DNA of 64,000 bases, from contig NOKP01000010.1 of the NCBI GenBank assembly GCA_002682825.1, positions 1,426,001 through 1,490,000 of the forward strand, in the 5' to 3' direction. The position numbers were made by a program, and so were the translations under genes. The notes beneath the pieces were generated by a model. That model was not told where the DNA came from, searched no databases, and saw only the letters and a program-made list of their open reading frames with translations. Numbering within the stretch: position 1 is the first letter of the stretch; every line of letters starts with the position of its first letter. Source of the stretch: Neonectria sp. B-13. Its lineage: Eukaryota > Ascomycota > Sordariomycetes > Hypocreales > Nectriaceae. Below are positions 57,484-64,000 of the stretch, in pieces.

Positions 57484-60111
57484 ATGGCTCCGTCCTTTCT
57501 TAACTTCAAGGACCTGCGCCGCCGGTCGAGGGCCAGCTTCCGCACCGAACGCTCCACCGATACCTCCAGTGATGGCGCTGGTAGCCAGGGGACAACGCCG
57601 TCGAGCGGCTCTGTCACGCCGCCCTCTATCGCCCACCAGTCCGATCCCGCCCTCAACCTCGAGATGAAGGACCAGCAACACCTCCGGCAGTCGTCGCCCC
57701 AACGCCAGAGCTCCCAGAATCTCCAATTGCGACCCCCACTCTCATCATCGAGCTCCAATCGAAACAGCGTCTCGGGTATGTCAGGCTTAGGTGCACCATC
57801 CGTCAACGGGAGACAAAATCTCCCCGTCTCTGCCTATGCTCCCAAGTTGTCCAACGTTTCGGAGAATCTATGGGTATGTCATGTACTTTCTTCTTCAACA
57901 ACGCCACGCCGCCCCCAATTGGTCCCCACAGCGCCCCCAATGCGGCAACCCTCTGCCAGGAACTCCCTGGTAGCACAAGATGCTGCAGCCAAGCTGCTTG
58001 GCCCAATAGCCTCGCTGCTGCTGCTGTCGATTTAATGAAATGTGCTAACGGCCACCAGGTGTATCAAAAGGTGCTCCTCGTCTACGGAACGATTGCCGAC
58101 CCCGCCCATCAAACCATCGATGGAATCGTAACCGTCTCTAGACTCGACGACAACTTCCCCCCGATCAGTTGGCCCGTATGCAGCTCCCATTTCAAGGCCC
58201 TCGTCTATCTCCAGCCAGGCGCCAATAAACTCCGGTTCGAATTCTCGAGCCCAAAGCTCCCGAACAGCGGCAGCTCCAACCCCATTCACGCTTCCTACGT
58301 CACTGTTCACATGCTCCCGACCATCAATGCCCCACCGCTGCAACTTGCCATTTTGGTCGCCAAGGACTCACCTGAGACATTCGATTCTCCGCCAGCACGG
58401 GCCGAGAGAGAAGGAAATGGACTGGAGACGGCCGTACGGAAGTTCCGAATGGCGGCATACTTGTGGCAGGCCTTTACGTCAGAGCAGATGTGGCGGAATA
58501 AGCTTGGGCGACGGGCGTTTCGGTTCGAAGAAGAGTGGACGACGGGCTCCGCCAACTATCGTGATCAGGAAAATGGCACCATGCGATCCGAAGCCAGAAT
58601 ACACATTATTCGCTGCGATAAGACTGTCGCCGAGCTGCGAGATCTGAACAAGGCTCAGCAGAACGAAAAGGCTACCGAAAGGGATGCTCTCTTTGGAATT
58701 GCCGCTGCCGCGGTCAAGAATTACTTCAACCCGTTACCTGGCCAGAAGCTCTACGTCTCGCTCCTTCTCCTAGATGCTCACTGGGACAGGGCTGCCAAGA
58801 CTGTGACAGGCCACGCTGCGCTGGGTGGTGGTGATAATAACTTGCAGCTTGCCATCTTTGGGTCTCACTGCCTACAGAGCTACCCGACTAGCTTTGAGGA
58901 AGTCGTTCCGGCTTTCACAGATTGTACCCCGACGGATACCGACCACGTCGCCAACGATTGCAATGAAGCTGGCAGCTCGTGGGAAGCTGCCAACATTGGG
59001 ATTGGAGCACATCTGCACGAGACGGGCCATCTATTCGGATGTCCTCACCAGGAGAGTGGTGTCATGCTACGGGATTATGTAGTCCTCAACCGGACCTTTG
59101 TCGCGCGTGAGGCGTACTCTACGCGAACAAAGTCCAAGGGTGGCTTGGCTTTACAAGGAGATGAGTGTGGTTGGCACCGACTGGACTGCCTGCGTTTCCG
59201 GGCTCACCCAGCATTCCGTCTCCCGAATGACCCTCCGGTAAACCCTGACACCAGCGTTCAAGGGTTTCCCGTCGAAGGAGGCAACGTTCTTGTTATGGCA
59301 GCCACGGGCCTATCATTTGTGGAAATATTCGCTGAGAGCGACGACGTTTGTCACTCATGGATAGAATACCAATCTGATCAGGGCCCACCGCCGCGACAGA
59401 TCACGCTCAACGAGCAGGATCTTCGCGCTAGGATGCCCGACACCAAGAAGAAGGGTATCATCAAGGTCTCCGTCAAGTCATGCGGGGGAGGGTCGTTAGA
59501 CATTGACGACTTCAAGACGTTTGCTTCGAAGCAATCCTCTGTAAAATTGTCGAACGGCAAAGTGGCATTCCGGTGCAAAAAACTGGGGAGCTCCAAGATG
59601 GAGGACAGCGCGGCAGTCGAGACCGTCTTCTCTAGCGCCGACAAACCGAGTCGGGTCCTGTCACGGGTGACAGTGTACCATGGATCGGCCGTGGATGGAT
59701 TGGAGTTTGCATATGACGATGAATCGACACAACTGTTTGGAAAACGGGGTGGCGGCAGCGACGTCTTTGAATTTGGTGAGTATTTCCTGTTCACACGTGG
59801 AGCGAGTTCTCGATAACTAACAGCCTTGGTTTTAGATGTCCGTCGTGGCGAGTATATTAGTGGTTTTCTTGTGAGGTCCGGTTTCTGGATCGATGGAGTG
59901 CAAATCTTGACCAGTTTGGGTCGCAAGTCGCCCGTGTTTGGGAATGCACATGGAGGAGAAGCGTAAGTTTGTCGTCTCTGACTGGTGCGTTCTATTGAAC
60001 TGACAATGAACTAGGCATACTTTGATACCCCCTCGAGGATACACTATCTGTGGTGTGTCGGGCTCGTGTGGCCCTTGGCTTGATGGCTTTTCGGTTCTTA
60101 TTTCGCGATGA
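57484..60111 (+). CDS. Zinc metallopeptidase (YIL108W-type) with C-terminal jacalin-like lectin domain
   Basis: Putative intracellular metalloendopeptidase of the family that includes yeast YIL108W. Exons 57484-57873, 58059-59775, 59836-59962 and 60015-60111 give 776 aa, all in phase. Residues 1-125 are Ser/Gln-rich and disordered. The peptidase part (about 131-610) contains the zinc site HLHETGHLFGCPH: His450, Glu451, His454 and a third ligand His460, the HExxHxxGxxH pattern. From about 620 to the end is a jacalin-like beta-prism: SRVTVYHGSAVDGLEFAYDD, then YISGFLVRSGFWIDGVQILT and PPRGYTICGVSGSCGPWLDG, a repeat pattern found in this family. No signal peptide is visible. Intron 1 (185 nt) has a GTATGT donor and TGCTAAC branch site. 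The substrate is unknown. Confidence 0.9.
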
Positions 60112-61411
60112 ACGGATAGGAAACGTCCCGTTCGTAAAATACACTACAGCAGCACATAGACTTGGACACCAGGAAACCCCAGTGGATAGGTAATTGGGTG
60201 TCAACATAACAAACACGCATGAAGCGGCTGCTGCCCCGAGGAGATGGTACTGGACCAACCATTACTTTGCGGCACTCGTTTTTGTCTTTCTTTTTGTCAT
60301 GGAGCGGCGGTAATAATGTCGCGTGCATCATCGAGAACATCCATTCAGCATTGGTTCAGAGGAAGGGAGGTTTCCTCTTCTGTTTTTGGGATTCCCCTCT
60401 GGACGGTAATACTTCGTTTCTACCAGGACTCTCTGGACATTGGCCTGGTTGTGGAGTTTGGGCAGTCAACTTACGTGGTCAATTATCACGCAACGCAATA
60501 GCGAGGGCAAGGCAGGACAGATCAGGACAAGGCACGTACATAGGCAGATACATGCCATGGGAGACGGTGATATGTATATATTGAATCCGATCCGTCAAGT
60601 CGAAGTGAAAGGGGATTCTGCACTCTTACCGCGAGCTGTGCAGTGTACTTGCGACATTTTCAGTACTTGCTTCTTCAACTGTGCAGTACCTAAACAACTC
60701 TAGCGCTACTAGTACGAAGCATGTGAATGTCGCTACCGACGGGCCGACGAGCGGTGAGCAGTGATATATGAGACTATCTCCTTCTAGGAATCAGAATCTT
60801 ATCCTCGTATTCGGCATCATCTTTTACCGACAGCCAGATGCCTAGTTCGTCGAAAGCGGTCATGTTGACCAATCCCGTGATAGAGCTCGTAACCACGCGG
60901 ATGGGCCACACGCGCCAGCCCCCCTCAGCCACATGCCCCGTCGCAGAGTCTCAACGTCAAATGCTCAGCCATCACGTGAACGACCACCCTCCGCTAAGCA
61001 GGTCCCGGCGTAGCGCGCGCACACGATGACGGCATGTGTTCCGAAGGAAGGCAATAGTTGCTTGTTGCACGTCCCCGTTTCCGAAACCAACCGCCAACCG
61101 CAACTGCGACCTGCCCTGCTCCTGCATCCCGCTCCGCCTTGTTTTGTTGGGTTTCTCCGTATCTGCTCTGGCGAATTCGTTCGCGCAATTTTCCCTACCG
61201 CACAAGCATCTCCCTCTGCCTCAGTCGCTGACGTTGTCGTCACCGCCGCATTCTCGACAGAACTCGCCTTGGCACAAAGCACCAACCCCGAGACGGACGT
61301 CACCTCCCCGCTCCAAATTGTTGAGCCATTCGTCCTCCTACACGACCTCCCTCTTTCCCTCCTCTTCTTTCCTTTCTTCCCTCCTCATCTACCTACGCGC
61401 CTGGGCAAAGA
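60112..61411. other. Intergenic between the metallopeptidase and cho1 genes
   Basis: 3' flank of one gene and promoter of the next. Pyrimidine-rich sequence at 61330-61400 precedes the cho1 start. No other gene is seen. Confidence 0.6.
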
Positions 61412-62387
61412 ATGTCTAGACGAAGCAGCACCATGGGATCGAGCTCGAACGGAAACCTACCCAAGGACGACTCGTCCTCCAACCCAGGTAAGTCGTGGGA
61501 GAGGCATGCCCGCGGACTTGCGCCTGCGGAGGGACGTCGCATGCGCCTGCGATTTTCTTTAGCTAACACATTGGATCCATAGCTATGGACAAGCAGAGGA
61601 CTATGTTGTCGTCGGACGTCGGGCATTTTTCCCTCATTCAAGCTTTGCACCTCGCGGACGTCATCACCCTCATGAATGGTAGGTCGTCCCTTGACAGCTC
61701 TGGCTGGAATTGATTGGACCCAGAGAGCTAACAAGGTATCTCTATTACTTAGGCTTTTGCGGTGTCATGTCCATCTTCACGTCGCTACGATACTGCCTTG
61801 GCGACCCCGACTCGTTTGATAAAGTGTACCTCGCTCTGGCTTTCCTGCCCTTTGGGCTGTTTTTCGACTTCCTCGATGGCAAGGTAGCGCGATGGAGGAA
61901 GAAGAGCGGTCTTATGGGCCAGGAGTTGGACTCCCTCGCTGATTTGGTACGATTGTCCTGCTGGGGAATTGGGAGCCGACTTGCTATACCCAGTTGCTAA
62001 CTTGAGTCGATGACGTAGATCTCTTTTGGTGTCGCCCCCGCCATGGTGGCCTTCACCATTGGCTTTCGCTCCATCGCTGACACCCTCGCCCTTACTTTCT
62101 TCGTCCTATGCGGTCTTACTCGCCTTGCCCGATTCAACGTCACCGTCGCCCTTCTGCCCAAGGACGCCACAGGCAAGAGTCAGTACTTTGAGGGCACGCC
62201 TATTCCCACCTCGCTGGGCATGGACGCCGTCATGGCCTACTGGGTCTCCCAGCGTTGGATTCTCGAAGACCTTCCCCTGGGGGTTTGGCTCCAGGGAACC
62301 GCCCTCGAGTTTCACCCCATTGTGGTCCTCTTTGTCATCCACGGCTGCCTCATGACCAGCAAGACTATCCACATACCGAAGCCTTAA
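61412..62387 (+). CDS. cho1: CDP-diacylglycerol-serine O-phosphatidyltransferase (phosphatidylserine synthase)
   Basis: Integral ER-membrane enzyme that makes phosphatidylserine from CDP-diacylglycerol and L-serine. Exons 61412-61487, 61583-61678, 61753-61946 and 62019-62387 give 244 aa. The CDP-alcohol phosphotransferase signature D-x2-DG-x2-AR-x8-G-x3-D-x3-D is complete at residues 96-121 (Asp96, Asp99, Gly100, Ala103, Arg104, Gly113, Asp117, Asp121), within [14 protein letters not shown] and [10 protein letters not shown]. Hydrophobic segments lie at about 58-75, 80-97, 123-140, 145-160 and 205-235. The block SFGVAPAM just after the signature and the TRLARFNV loop fit the PS-synthase subgroup. 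The N-terminus ([15 protein letters not shown]) is Ser-rich and cytosolic. Intron acceptors are canonical. Confidence 0.95.
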
Positions 62388-64000
62388 GAGGCCAGGTCCG
62401 AAGCGACCGTTCAACACGGGAAAGAATAAGACATGGAGGTGGGAGTTTGAAACTATACACGAGGAGAGAAAGGGGATAGGGAACTCTGTGCTCCCGGCTT
62501 TGTGGTAGGACTGATGGACGACTTTGGAGATGATGGGGAAACGCGATGGAAGCGACAGGCAAGGATTAAAAAAGACGAACAGGAGCACACGGGACGGAGA
62601 CTTGATTCCTCACGGGGTTGAGCGATACACTTGGACAGGTCATGATTCACGCAGCTCGTCTTAACAAAAGGTAGTTAACGATACCCCATTCATTCACTAT
62701 CAATTAATTACCTTTCCTTGTGAACGCGACATTTCGAGACGCTGGTTGGAAATACAACTTCTGTAATTTAATGGTGGGTACGGAGAAACTCGACATGTCT
62801 ATAGATAGATGACTCCATTAATTGGGGTTCATAGAGAAATCTAACTGGGAACTTAGCTGACGACTCTGTCCATGGGGTGGGAGCAGGGACAAGGTGCTGG
62901 TACCGGGGTCAGTGATGATGTGCAAGGTTCCTAGAGTAGGTCGTGTTTGAAATACAAGTGCAGTATTCGTACTGTACTCTGGTAGAACGATTCCATGAAC
63001 AGTTGTTGGATGCTTCAATGACTCAAAAGACATGTTCACGGCTTTACTTCGTGATGCGAGCCCTAAGGTAGTTTGGTTGGCAGCACCCACTTCTGGCTTA
63101 GGAGATCCCGTCTGTCAGCCACGATGCTACTGATTAAAGCTTGGATTCATGGTCGAAAGGAGTGCAGGTAATGATTAAGCGCGCTCGTCTTTTGTAGCAG
63201 GTGAAAATCGGATCGACCTCAGCTGTGCTTGGGTTATCTTTCGCGGCTGAGTACAAAGTAGAGCTCGAAGCGGGCCGCATTCAACTTGGCGCTTTCGTTT
63301 CACGGCATCGCCTCTTACACAGTATTTACCTACTATCGTTCTGGATTGCGTCTTCTCGCCGATGGCCGAATTAGAGGCGATATAGTCTTCACTATCCGAG
63401 CATGCGAATGTGGGCAGTATGAAGACGACGATTTGGGGTTTCGTCGCCGGGTGCTAAGTGCTTGGCTGCATGAGGCTTAGGTTCCATCTGCATGTGCACC
63501 ACGGGCTACAGAGCACATCGTCAGCCCAAAGGTCCATGTAACCAATCCAAAGCGAAAGAAGATGTCAAACAAAACCTCAGTGATTATTACCGCTTCAGAA
63601 CCCCAAGGCAGAATCATCTGTCGGCTGCAATAGCAGTCGGGTCACAGTGAAACACGCTATAGACGGAATTTCAGGACGCACACAAGGGGGACGAGGGCAC
63701 TGGCCAGGAGTTCCGGAGCACGCGATTAGTGCAACTTCTAGGAGCCGTCGCTGGGTGGTAGCGCCCGAGGGGACGGGAAGGGCACGGTAGCGAGGGAGGC
63801 TGTGCGGAGGAGTGTTTTGGTGGGTTGGTGGGTTGGTGGTGCAAGTGGGCGGTGTTGAGGCCATCTTCTCGGCCCCTCACTGTAGCGAGAGTGGCTAGGA
63901 AGGAGTAGGTGGGGGTGCCGTTGGTCGGTCGTAGGAAGCATTTGAATGAGGGGATTTTTGAGCAGATGTTATCTTCCTTTCGGTAATGCATATTTGGGGT
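62388..64000. other. 3' flank of cho1 and unassigned right-edge sequence
   Basis: AT-rich DNA follows cho1 (62640-62830). A minus-strand frame at 62818-63045 is open for 76 codons from an ATG, but its codon choice is unlike the neighbours and no family is seen. At the right edge, a G-rich plus strand (63740-63960) could be the pyrimidine-rich leader of a minus-strand gene beyond it, but nothing firm can be said. Confidence 0.4.

Noticed and set aside
62818..63090. Minus-strand frame after cho1
   Set aside because: Begins with a non-ATG codon at full length, AT-leaning codon choice, no family and no splice partner upstream.
1..64000. Mobile elements, CRISPR arrays, secondary-metabolite cluster
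   Set aside because: No transposase, reverse transcriptase or integrase motifs, no long terminal repeats, no regularly spaced repeats, and no polyketide or peptide synthase, P450 or transporter grouping.

Overview
This is nuclear DNA of a filamentous ascomycete (Pezizomycotina, most likely Sordariomycetes). The genes have few, short introns with GTRNGT donors and CTRAC-like branch points. The proteins have clear fungal relatives (POM152, Utp22, type I metacaspase, Whi5/Nrm1). Leaders are pyrimidine-rich and GTAGGTA-type microsatellites are scattered through the intergenic DNA. There is one 100-N assembly gap (13290-13389). Exon joins were read by hand from splice signals; they keep phase, and most also restore the expected protein family sequence.

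Layout, left to right. (1) 1-13.3 kb: a possible gene end at the left edge, then rrp14 (60S biogenesis), a PDAP1/28-kDa phosphoprotein homologue, a 3.7-kb gene-poor stretch, an F-box/LRR-like conserved unknown, and mitochondrial succinyl-CoA:3-ketoacid CoA transferase, all on the minus strand. (2) 13.9-36.5 kb, the densest part: a glyoxalase-fold (VOC) protein, Utp22 (+), POM152 (-), a UCH-family deubiquitinase (+), an FBXO21-like F-box/transglutaminase-like/YccV protein (-), a spindle-pole-body coiled-coil protein (+), and a type I metacaspase (-). (3) 36.5-47.4 kb: sparse, with one unrecognised 532-aa gene and a likely decayed coding relic near 39.5-40.0 kb. (4) 47.4-52.7 kb: a mucin-like single-pass membrane protein (+) and a Whi5/Nrm1-type G1/S repressor (-), tail to tail around a cluster of MBF/E2F-like ACGCG motifs. 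(5) 52.7-64 kb: a 4.8-kb non-coding stretch, a zinc metallopeptidase with a C-terminal jacalin-like domain (+), and phosphatidylserine synthase (+).

Most genes are housekeeping. There is a loose nucleolar theme (rrp14, utp22) and a nuclear-envelope, spindle-pole and cell-cycle theme (POM152, spindle pole protein, Whi5/Nrm1). Two genes act on ubiquitin: the UCH enzyme and the F-box protein, which are convergent neighbours. I see no biosynthetic cluster, no intact transposon, no CRISPR array and no tRNA or rRNA gene. I did not find a convincing new system. The observations most worth following are the ACGCG cluster beside the Whi5/Nrm1-type gene, a perfect hairpin in an unusually long metacaspase intron, a basic insertion in the active-site loop of the UCH enzyme, and the relic near 39.6 kb.
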